The position numbers and the translations under genes were made by a program. Below, in pieces: positions 1 to 6,550 of a DNA stretch of 10,562 nucleotides (position 1 is its first letter; the number at the start of each line of letters is the position of its first letter). The stretch comes from Akkermansia sp. (GTDB taxonomy: Bacteria > Verrucomicrobiota > Verrucomicrobiia > Verrucomicrobiales > Akkermansiaceae). Under the pieces are notes generated by a model. It searched no databases and was not told the DNA's origin. It saw nothing but the letters and a program-made list of their open reading frames with translations. The DNA lies in NCBI GenBank assembly GCA_017628435.1, contig JAGBZE010000047.1:1-10562 (forward strand). The letters are read 5' to 3'.

Positions 1-312
1 ACGCTGGAAGAGCGTGTCTGGAAAGTGCTCAGCAATATCTACGACCCGGAAATACCAGTTGATATTGTGAATCTTGGCCTGATTTATGGGGTGGAAATCA
101 TTCCGCAGAAGGAAGAGGGTTGCCATGTGAGCGTACAGATGACGCTGACTGCACCCGGCTGTGGTATGGGACCTCATATCATGGCCGAGGCTGAAATGGG
201 CATTGCTGCTTTGGAGGGAGTCAAGAGTGTGGATATAGAATTTGTGTGGGATCCACCGTGGAACCAGGGTATGATGACGGAAGAAGCCCGCATGCAGCTT
301 GGCCTTGAATAA
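1..312 (+). CDS. sufT: SufT-like Fe-S cluster assembly protein (MIP18/DUF59 family), 5' truncated by window edge
   Basis: The reading frame is open from base 1, so the N-terminus lies outside the window; 103 residues and the stop are visible. Seen: the family hallmark DPEIPVDIVNLGLIY at visible residues 15-29, then TLTAPGCGMG (48-57), whose Cys54 is the conserved cysteine of the domain. The C-terminal block FVWDPPWNQGMM is followed by an EEARMQLGLE ending, which is characteristic of SufT. Known of the family: MIP18-type proteins help mature or transfer Fe-S clusters in the cytoplasm, and sufT often sits with suf genes. No other suf gene is visible, but upstream sequence is missing. A small unrecognised gene follows after one codon in the same frame. 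SufT proteins exist as a bare domain of about 100 residues and in longer forms; which one this is cannot be told. Family assignment is firm, the exact role less so. Confidence 0.92.
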   Translation, partial: TLEERVWKVLSNIYDPEIPVDIVNLGLIYGVEIIPQKEEGCHVSVQMTLTAPGCGMGPHIMAEAEMGIAALEGVKSVDIEFVWDPPWNQGMMTEEARMQLGLE

Positions 313-315
313 GGA

Positions 316-792
316 ATGGGCAAGGTTACTCTAGAATTGACGGAGAATGAAATGCGCGACCTCGCAGAGGTCTGTGCCATGTCGCTTACGTTGTTAGGGC
401 AGGCTATGCCGGATGGACGGAACCCGCGTGCTGACCGTTGGCACAAACTTCTGGTAGATCTCGTGAAGGCGGGGCGCACTGTGCCTGGTATTGCCCGGGA
501 TATGGAGTTGAACCCGGATTGCGGGTATTGGTTTTTCAAACGCCCCTATATAGAGGATGCTTTTTACTCTGACGTGCTGGATGAATATCGAGATGCCGTG
601 TTCTGGGAGGAATTAGTGGCTCGTCTGGCTGGCCGGACTCTTGTTGAATATTATGGGCAGGACTCGGTAGACGAAATGAGCCCGGAGGAGCGTGCCAGTC
701 ATACAGAGGCTATGACCAAAAGCTTATGGAATGAGGTGACTCACCATGGGCTGGACAGGCTTATGTTTATGCTGGGGCCCGAAGAAAGTTAA
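316..792 (+). CDS. Hypothetical protein, 158 aa, downstream of sufT
   Basis: I do not recognise this protein. It is a soluble, acidic, probably mostly helical polypeptide without signal peptide or membrane segment. Visible elements are a central stretch rich in aromatics (GYWFFKRPYIEDAFYSDVL, residues 70-88) and a charged C-terminal half with an EMSPEERASHTEAM segment. The start is uncertain. ATG at 316 follows the sufT stop by three bases, and the only SD-like motif, AAGGA (311-315), touches it directly. That start would fit termination-reinitiation coupling. ATG at 352 has GGAG (342-345) six bases upstream and would give 146 residues. The gene lies in the sufT frame, separated by TAA and one GGA codon. 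Tight linkage suggests co-transcription with sufT, but a role in Fe-S assembly is only inference. The gene ends at a hairpin terminator shared with the convergent operon. Confidence 0.75.
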   Translation: MGKVTLELTENEMRDLAEVCAMSLTLLGQAMPDGRNPRADRWHKLLVDLVKAGRTVPGIARDMELNPDCGYWFFKRPYIEDAFYSDVLDEYRDAVFWEELVARLAGRTLVEYYGQDSVDEMSPEERASHTEAMTKSLWNEVTHHGLDRLMFMLGPEES

Positions 793-796
793 AAAG

Positions 797-824
797 AAGC
801 CGCATCCTGTTTCAGGTGCGGCTT
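797..824. terminator. Bidirectional intrinsic terminator between convergent genes
   Basis: The stem pairs AAGCCGCA (797-804) with TGCGGCTT (817-824). After a one-base bulge at T805 it continues as CCTG (806-809) with CAGG (813-816), leaving a TTT loop. Read on the minus strand the stem is followed by CTTTTT (complement of 791-796), a good U-tract, so it should end the long minus-strand block. Read on the plus strand it is followed only by a short TTT (823-825), so it is weaker for the sufT unit. The A-run that supplies the minus-strand U-tract overlaps the stop codon of the plus-strand gene. Confidence 0.85.
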
Positions 825-834
825 TCTGATGGTA

Positions 835-2706
835 TCAGGCTATGAATTCATCCACGCTGATGTCGGCAGCGCAATGTGACCCCTGATCGCATGAGCTGCG
901 GTAGCAGGGATGACATGGCGTATGGTGGAACACTGCCTTGTGGCCAGCTCCCGGTGGTGCGTAAACTGCTGCCAGTCGGCTGCTCATGATGACATGGCAG
1001 CGGCAGCCGACCAGAGCGGCAAGCTGCGGAAGAAGACCATCCACCGCATACAATTTACAGTTGGCTCCGAGTGTGGCGGCAACTCCTTCCGGTTGGGTGA
1101 TAGTGCAGGGAATGCCCAATTCTGCAGCCAGAACCATTGCTGCATCCTTGTCTGTCTCCAGCGCAAGCAGTGTTACATTTGCGCCAAGTCGTGATACGAG
1201 TTCCCTCCATTTATCTGTCGACCAGCTATCAGCCTGGCCAAGCGTGGAGAATGGTGCAATGTAGTTCCCTGTTGCGTGGGCGTTACCCGTGGCTGCATCT
1301 GCGTATACCTGCCCGGAAAGGTCAATATGACGTGCTGCTAATTGCAGGTAATCCTCTGTGCGGTGTCTGGGCTCTTCTCCGCAGGAAAGTACACATTTAA
1401 TAGAGAGTTTCCTTGCAAGTTTGCTATTGGCAAAACCGCTAGTCTGGATAGGCATGAGAGCTTGAAGTTCGCTGAATACCTTACGGTTGTCACTCAGCAT
1501 AAACAGGTAATCATAGGGTCCGTCCTTGTACAGCTCGTCTGCTTCAAGCTGCTGAAGCGGACGCTGGTTTGTTACAACGTTGGTCACATAAAGCTGGCTT
1601 TTCCAGAAATTCTGCTGTTCCGGCGGGCACACAATGTTCAGCTGCATGTCTGGTCTGCATGCCTTAATTTCACGCATGAAAGGAATTGTAAGCATTGCTT
1701 CTTCAAATTCCTCCGGAACGCAGATGATAATGCGGAAAGGAAGGGTGCAGTATTTGCGGATGAGTTCTCTTTGTACATCATCGACATTGGGGGCAAATCG
1801 TCCCGTTGTCTTCCATCGGTGGTGCATCCAGAAGCCATCGATAATACTTTCCTTCTGAACCGCGGCTAGCTCATTGTTGACAGCTTGTGTGATGGTTGCA
1901 ATATCGGATTCGCCATCTGCGCTGGTTTCAATTTTGCGGCTCAGGATGACATCCCACTTACCCAGCCCTGTGTTTCTGGTTGATACGGCCAGAAGATTGC
2001 CGTTTCCTCGGCAGCGCTTGTAGATGAGTGCGGGGAGGGGAGTTGTGCCTGTCACCTTGCCGAAATAGGGAATGAAGACACCCTGCTTGGTATACTGGTC
2101 ACTGAGTACGCCAAGCATACCACCATCCCTTGCCATGCGGAATACTTCCTTCAGCCCCTTTTTACTGCTGAACATTTCGCAGCCATAGCGGGAGCGTGAT
2201 TGGAGGACTATCTCCTCGAGCATTGGATTATCCAGTCTGCGGTACATGGACCCGAAGCGCTTCACTGAGGGGAAAAGAGGTCGGATACGAGCAAGAATTT
2301 CCCAGTTGCCTGCATGTGGAATACAGCCAATGACGGTCTGTCCTTCTGCTGCTCTAGCTTCGAATTCCTTTGCTCCGATAATGGTGACCGAACGCTTCAG
2401 TTCTTTTTCAGTCATCTGGCCTGTTTTAAAGGTACAGGCCATGTTCATGGTGGTGCGCACAATATTTCTGCGTACCAAGGCAGATAATTTTCGGCCACGC
2501 AGTGTCGGATCCACTACAATACGCATGTTGCGAGCGACAATGCGACGGCGCCCAGGCATGGCCGCCCAGACCAGGTAGCCGATGCAGCGCCCGAAAACGG
2601 CTACAACCCGGATGTCCAGCAAGCGAAGGATGCCGCAAAACACAAGGTATGCCCCTGCGCCGAGCTTCTGGAAAAGGGTTGAGCGCTGTGCTGGTTCTTT
2701 GGACAT
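835..2706 (-). CDS. LpxL/HtrB-type lipid A acyltransferase fused to a GT9 (heptosyltransferase-like) domain
   Basis: This 623-residue protein has two halves. Residues 1 to about 310 are a lysophospholipid/lipid A acyltransferase: a hydrophobic N-terminal segment (about 16-50), the catalytic HX4E motif HAGNWE (His131, Glu136), a DQYTKQGVFIPYFG block (203-216) and a WMHHRWK block (293-299), all typical of LpxL/LpxM. Family role: transfer of a secondary acyl chain to lipid A at the inner face of the cytoplasmic membrane. Residues from about 323 to 623 resemble GT9 LPS heptosyltransferases, including the C-terminal cysteine pattern C598-x2-C601-x4-C606-x5-C612. The GT9 half looks degenerate: the usual GD before LTxP is Glu335-Glu336, and the DSGxxH segment reads DGLLPQ (556-561), losing the histidine. 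The start is ATG with GAGG only two bases upstream. It is the last gene of the minus-strand block, seven bases after a lipoprotein gene. Acyltransferase activity is likely; GT activity is doubtful. Confidence 0.92.
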   Translation of the reverse strand: MSKEPAQRSTLFQKLGAGAYLVFCGILRLLDIRVVAVFGRCIGYLVWAAMPGRRRIVARNMRIVVDPTLRGRKLSALVRRNIVRTTMNMACTFKTGQMTEKELKRSVTIIGAKEFEARAAEGQTVIGCIPHAGNWEILARIRPLFPSVKRFGSMYRRLDNPMLEEIVLQSRSRYGCEMFSSKKGLKEVFRMARDGGMLGVLSDQYTKQGVFIPYFGKVTGTTPLPALIYKRCRGNGNLLAVSTRNTGLGKWDVILSRKIETSADGESDIATITQAVNNELAAVQKESIIDGFWMHHRWKTTGRFAPNVDDVQRELIRKYCTLPFRIIICVPEEFEEAMLTIPFMREIKACRPDMQLNIVCPPEQQNFWKSQLYVTNVVTNQRPLQQLEADELYKDGPYDYLFMLSDNRKVFSELQALMPIQTSGFANSKLARKLSIKCVLSCGEEPRHRTEDYLQLAARHIDLSGQVYADAATGNAHATGNYIAPFSTLGQADSWSTDKWRELVSRLGANVTLLALETDKDAAMVLAAELGIPCTITQPEGVAATLGANCKLYAVDGLLPQLAALVGCRCHVIMSSRLAAVYAPPGAGHKAVFHHTPCHPCYRSSCDQGSHCAADISVDEFIA

Positions 2707-2713
2707 GACCTCT

Positions 2714-3115
2714 TTAATTAATGGTCAGGAAACGCGGTACATAGAAAGGTTTGCGGGTGTACGGATCCCAGACCTTGTCGCCCACCTTGCTGTTGGTGTA
2801 GTCAAGCTGGTAAAAGGGTTCATACGGCGATACCAGAATGTTGGAGAATTCACAAGGAAGTCCGTAAGGCAGACCATCTTCCGCATATTCGATACGGCCG
2901 TTGAGGTGTCCCGAAGGAGGCAGATCATATGGATTGACTTTTACCCAGTTCTCATTGGCCGGCTTGCCTTCGTTATCTGCAATGACGTGGGGCGGGCGTT
3001 CACCCGGGTATTCATCACGGATGAAGTTGCTGGCAATTTGCTGAAAAATGCAGGAGCTGAGACTAAGCATGCAAAGAGCGGATGTGACAGGAAGAATCAG
3101 TTTTCGGATATTCAT
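2714..3115 (-). CDS. Predicted lipoprotein, 133 aa, unknown function
   Basis: The N-terminus MNIRKLILPV is followed by a hydrophobic stretch and the lipobox LSSC, with the lipidated cysteine at residue 22, so this should be an exported lipoprotein. I chose ATG at 3115 because it places this signal peptide at the N-terminus; the open frame extends upstream to 3232 but overlaps the preceding gene and would bury the signal. No clear Shine-Dalgarno precedes the start. The mature part of about 112 residues is polar and rich in Pro, Tyr and Asn, with PGERPP near its start and a C-terminal KPFYVPRFLTIN. I recognise no domain. It lies 28 bases after the single-pass membrane protein gene and 7 bases before the acyltransferase-GT9 gene, so all three are probably co-transcribed. 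A link to outer-membrane assembly or LPS is suggested only by position. Confidence 0.8.
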   Translation of the reverse strand: MNIRKLILPVTSALCMLSLSSCIFQQIASNFIRDEYPGERPPHVIADNEGKPANENWVKVNPYDLPPSGHLNGRIEYAEDGLPYGLPCEFSNILVSPYEPFYQLDYTNSKVGDKVWDPYTRKPFYVPRFLTIN

Positions 3116-3143
3116 GATGATTGAGTTATATAGATGAAAAAGT

Positions 3144-3980
3144 TCATGAAGGACGGTAGGGTACCAGGCGAATGCGGCTTTCGTTGCCGTTCTGTCCCTT
3201 TGTGAAGATAGGACAGTATCCGTGTTCCTCAATGATTGCAGAGAATTCAGGATAACAATCCACCAGGGTACGCAGAGCCGGAGCTAACATGCTGATGTGA
3301 CGTTCTGGCAGTCCAAATTTACCGATGCTGCCCCCCCGGGGAATATCGCCAATCAATGGTGTTCCCCCCATAAAGTTTACTTTCAACACCGGGCGGCCGT
3401 GTTTTACCTCCTGGTTGAATGTCAGGTTAACAGCGGTGGTCTGGTGGATGTTTGCTCCAATCATGCGATCAATGACTACCTCCGCATAGCCATCATGGAT
3501 ACGTATGGCTACACCCTGTCCGTGGGTAATAATGGAGAAAATTCCAGTCTGGCGAAGTCTGCAGGTTTCTCTCAGATATCGGTTGACCTCAGCTTCTGTA
3601 AAACTGATTTCCTGTCCGTTTGCGTTGCCGAGCAGTGCGCTCAAATCCCTAGCGCTGCCGTTATCGGAATAACCGGCGATATCACGCATGTTCTGAGGAG
3701 TCCACATGCTGATAACTGCGTTAATCAGTACATAGGTAAAAACCAGAAAGACGGTGCAGGCAATGATGCTCCAGAAATTAAAACGTCCCCAGATTTCCTG
3801 AGCAATGTTTCGCTTTGCTTGCTGAGGCTCTTCTCCTTCCTCTTCTTCTCCGGCGGGGCCGAAGAATGCAGATTTGGTTATATCCTGGCTTTGCTCGTCT
3901 TTGTTAAACAGAAAGCCCCACAGAGTTGTCTCCTCCTCTGTGCGTATTTTAGTGCGCTTCCTGTTTCCGCTACCAGACAT
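3144..3980 (-). CDS. Single-pass membrane protein with acidic cytoplasmic segment, unknown function, 278 aa
   Basis: A basic N-terminus (SGSGNRKRTK) leads to an acidic run EEEEGEE (45-51). One strongly hydrophobic membrane segment lies at about residues 69-92, followed by a soluble domain of about 185 residues that is probably periplasmic (N-in, C-out topology). The C-terminal domain is mixed alpha/beta by eye, contains glycine-rich MGGTPLIGDIPRGGS (204-218), and ends in an Arg-rich tail. I recognise no family. ATG at 3980 has GGGA nine bases upstream. An upstream TTG at 4049 would add 23 residues but has no ribosome binding site and would span the putative promoter, so I rejected it. The gene sits between the TPR gene (94-base gap) and a lipoprotein gene (28-base gap). 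Two G-tracts (complement of 3331-3337 and 3364-3369) fall within its coding sequence. Confidence 0.85.
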   Translation of the reverse strand: MSGSGNRKRTKIRTEEETTLWGFLFNKDEQSQDITKSAFFGPAGEEEEGEEPQQAKRNIAQEIWGRFNFWSIIACTVFLVFTYVLINAVISMWTPQNMRDIAGYSDNGSARDLSALLGNANGQEISFTEAEVNRYLRETCRLRQTGIFSIITHGQGVAIRIHDGYAEVVIDRMIGANIHQTTAVNLTFNQEVKHGRPVLKVNFMGGTPLIGDIPRGGSIGKFGLPERHISMLAPALRTLVDCYPEFSAIIEEHGYCPIFTKGQNGNESRIRLVPYRPS

Positions 3981-3996
3981 AGTGCGATTTCCCGGT

Positions 3997-4025
3997 ATTA
4001 TAGCGAATTCTGCATGAGATGCAAA
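3997..4025 (-). promoter_or_regulatory. Candidate sigma-70-type internal promoter for the downstream three-gene part of the operon
   Basis: On the minus strand there is TTTGCA (complement of 4020-4025; 4/6 match to the -35 consensus), a 17-base spacer, and a perfect TATAAT (complement of 3997-4002). It lies in the only sizeable gap of the minus-strand block, directly ahead of the membrane protein gene. The expected start point near 3990 would leave a leader of only about 10 bases before ATG at 3980, which is short for the GGGA motif at 3990-3993 to work. It is predicted from sequence alone. Confidence 0.4.
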
Positions 4026-4075
4026 GAAAAAACACTGTTCGTAATCCAAATTGTGGTGGTTGCGATGACCGTGCC

Positions 4076-6532
4076 TTAAAATGGCAGGTTTGCTTTATTT
4101 ACAAAATTAGTTTGCCGGATGTATTGAGCCCAGTTGCGGAATTGTTCTTTTTTGGCCGTTTCCGCATGCTCCTCGTTCCATCTGGCGATTGTGTCAGCCA
4201 TGTCAGCAGCTTCTGCGAAACGTTCCAGATATAGCAGCTGCATTACTGCGCCAGAGCCAGCACTGTAGAGAATATGCCACTCTGATTTGGATGGCGAGTT
4301 TCCTGCTGCTGGTTTCATGCTGAGGATAGTGTTGTAATCCTGCAATGCCTTGTCGTATTTTCCGGCGCGGGCGCAGAGTGTACCATGATGGAGGAGTACA
4401 CGGTAAGTCCACGAGCTTGGAAGAGATGTGTTTTTTATTGACTGTTCGACGATCTCAATGGCCTTCAGGCGTCCTTCTTCTGTGCCAAGCATTGCCTGAT
4501 TGTTTGCAAGAATCGCATTAGCCATTACGATTTCTTCGTCTCGCAGAGAAACGCGTTTCTGGCGGAGAAGCCCTATTAGTACATGCTCCGACTGCTCAAT
4601 TTGTCCGAGCCTCAGCATGACTGCTGCTCGTCTGATAGTGGCTTTGGCATGCAGTTCATCACTCAGCGTAGCACATGTGTTGTATAGCTCGATGGCACGA
4701 CGGAGCGAATCCTGAGTACCTATTAATTCTGATTCACGAGCTGACATATATAGAGCCCGTGGTGCGAAGTCTCCCTTTGGATACTTGCGCAGAAGAACGT
4801 GCAGAGTGCGCAGAGCCTCCACATGTTGACCGAGAGAGGATTGGAGGCTGGCCATGTGAAGGGTGAGAATGGAGGCTACCTTGGGGGAGTGAACCTTGCC
4901 GGAGGCCTGCTTAATCATTTCCAATGCTTCTCTTGTTGCATTGATTTCATCGTGTGTATTGGAAAGTTTGCGAAGCACTTCCTCATTCAGAGCGAAAAAG
5001 CGTAACTGGCGTTCATCACTCAGTTTTGTCAGGTGCTCGTTAATTTTGCTTTTCTGCAGTAATTCTCTTGCTCTCTCCGGATTTTGCTGCAGATGCAGGT
5101 AGACCTGATCCATCTCCACATCTGCCTGGAAATCAAGAGTTGGTGCCGGGTGGGTAAGCAGCATGTCGATATCAGCCTGCGCCCGTTCCGTGTCTTTATC
5201 AAGCCAATAGGCTGCACGTGTAAGAAGCAGAGCATAATGCTGGGTTTCTGATAAATCCGGCATATTCAACACAGCCTCCTGGGTGGTCGTATCTCCGGAT
5301 TTGAGCGCACAGATAAGGGCATTGACGAGAGCTGTTTCTCTTAATTCCTCTGGCGCTTCCCGGGCGCACTTCAGGTAGGTCTGAGCCGTCTCCTCTATTT
5401 CCGGACTGTGCAGTTGATTTTCGTAAAATTGTCGGTAGACATCATTGCCCTGAATCATTCCGAGATACAGGAGCGCTTCATGAGTCTGGCTCCTCTCCAG
5501 ATACCAGCGTGTTTGTTCCAGAAGAATGGTGCGGGTGGCCGGCTCATGGGGGCAGGTGGCTGCAGCTGTGTTGGCACAGGTCACATCCAGGGGAATATCA
5601 TATGCCTGTTCCGGGGTGAGCAGGTGCTGCTGAATAAGCAACGCCATGGCGGCCCTTCGGGATTTAAGAGGTTCTGCCATCCATTCCGCCAGCTTGGCTC
5701 GGGCGTATTCGCTGCTGCTGAATGCCCCATGGTTCTGGAGTCTGCGGAAGGCTTCCTCCAACAAGGGGGATTCCGGGTTTGATGAAATGAAGTGCAGCAA
5801 GGTTTCTTCTCCCTTGCCGTCGTCGTAACTGGCCGAAACTGTGTTGTCATTCTGTCCCAGGAGCGGGATTCTGCTTTCTTCTGGTGTGTGAGTGTTTTTT
5901 CTTCCAGTTTGTTCGGTTGCTTCTTTTGTGTAATATACTTCCGCTAGTGCCAGCCGCACGCGCTGGCGCATAATGAGAGGCAGATTTCTGTCGTTTTCCA
6001 TTGTGCGGCACAGCTCAATGGCTTTGTCATATTCCCCTCTGAGTCGGAGATTATCTATTTCCAGCAAATCAAGTAGCGATTGAAGCTGGGGGTGCTTCTT
6101 GACCAGTTGGCGGAGCCTTTCCAACGCGGCGTTATCCTGGCTTCTGGGCTGGTGTAGCCAGTGTTCGGCCAGCGCAGCAGTGGCCAGAGTTGCTATTTCT
6201 GCATTGCTGCTGGTCGTAAGGGGGGTGGCAATGACTGCAAAATCTACATGATTGCTTCGCCATGCGCAGTACAACAGAGCCTTGGCTGCGTAGGGAAAAA
6301 GTTCATGACTTTCCGGTACTTGCTGAAGAGCGGCTGCCGCTTCCATGAATCGCTTCAGGTCAACAAGGGCTCTGCCACGCCAGAATGAAGCTGCAGGAGA
6401 TGTCTCATCCCGGAGCGCATCCAGTGCATCTGCAGGTTTGCCGGCTTTGACCAGTGCGCTACCCCGGGTGATATCGGCCGCCAGGGGAGATGCAGCCAGC
6501 ATGGAAAGAAGGATGAAATGCAGCGGCTTCAT
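4076..6532 (-). CDS. Exported tetratricopeptide-repeat protein, 818 aa
   Basis: The protein opens with a Sec signal peptide (MKPLHFILLSMLAASPLAAD; likely cleavage near residue 19). The rest is almost wholly helical, in repeated helix-turn-helix units. The clearest canonical TPR is at about 712-741 (AGKYDKALQDYNTILSMKP). BamD/YbgF-like repeats are visible at about 553-600 (LRKYPKGDFAPRALYMSA) and about 245-270 (HFISSNPESPLLEEAFRRL), with further weak repeats at about 25-100 and 603-660. There is no lipobox and no second membrane segment, so it is probably a soluble periplasmic scaffold. The ATG start has no Shine-Dalgarno; a TATACT hexamer lies five bases upstream. It follows the M23 peptidase gene by 18 bases and is separated from the next gene by 94 bases. 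TPR proteins mediate protein-protein contacts; the partner here is unknown, though a neighbouring envelope protein is the natural guess. Confidence 0.9.
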   Translation of the reverse strand: MKPLHFILLSMLAASPLAADITRGSALVKAGKPADALDALRDETSPAASFWRGRALVDLKRFMEAAAALQQVPESHELFPYAAKALLYCAWRSNHVDFAVIATPLTTSSNAEIATLATAALAEHWLHQPRSQDNAALERLRQLVKKHPQLQSLLDLLEIDNLRLRGEYDKAIELCRTMENDRNLPLIMRQRVRLALAEVYYTKEATEQTGRKNTHTPEESRIPLLGQNDNTVSASYDDGKGEETLLHFISSNPESPLLEEAFRRLQNHGAFSSSEYARAKLAEWMAEPLKSRRAAMALLIQQHLLTPEQAYDIPLDVTCANTAAATCPHEPATRTILLEQTRWYLERSQTHEALLYLGMIQGNDVYRQFYENQLHSPEIEETAQTYLKCAREAPEELRETALVNALICALKSGDTTTQEAVLNMPDLSETQHYALLLTRAAYWLDKDTERAQADIDMLLTHPAPTLDFQADVEMDQVYLHLQQNPERARELLQKSKINEHLTKLSDERQLRFFALNEEVLRKLSNTHDEINATREALEMIKQASGKVHSPKVASILTLHMASLQSSLGQHVEALRTLHVLLRKYPKGDFAPRALYMSARESELIGTQDSLRRAIELYNTCATLSDELHAKATIRRAAVMLRLGQIEQSEHVLIGLLRQKRVSLRDEEIVMANAILANNQAMLGTEEGRLKAIEIVEQSIKNTSLPSSWTYRVLLHHGTLCARAGKYDKALQDYNTILSMKPAAGNSPSKSEWHILYSAGSGAVMQLLYLERFAEAADMADTIARWNEEHAETAKKEQFRNWAQYIRQTNFVNKANLPF

Positions 6533-6550
6533 GGTAGAGTATAGTGATAA

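Noticed and set aside
1342..1869. 175-codon open frame on the plus strand
   Set aside because: Antisense to the acyltransferase-GT9 gene in a region with clear family motifs; a by-product of codon use.
3116..3232. N-terminal extension of the 133-residue lipoprotein
   Set aside because: It overlaps the preceding gene and would place the signal peptide and lipobox internally.
3981..4049. N-terminal extension of the membrane protein gene from TTG at 4049
   Set aside because: It has a weak start codon and no Shine-Dalgarno, and it would cover the best promoter match. ATG 3980 with GGGA upstream is preferred.
4026..4075. Possible terminator after the TPR gene (minus-strand TTTTTTCTTT run)
   Set aside because: The T-run is real, but I could find only a three-base CAC/GTG stem ahead of it, which is not enough for a terminator hairpin.
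3297..4079. 260-codon open frame on the plus strand starting with GTG
   Set aside because: Antisense to the single-pass membrane protein gene, which has a convincing membrane segment and operon context. The plus-strand frame has no ribosome binding site.
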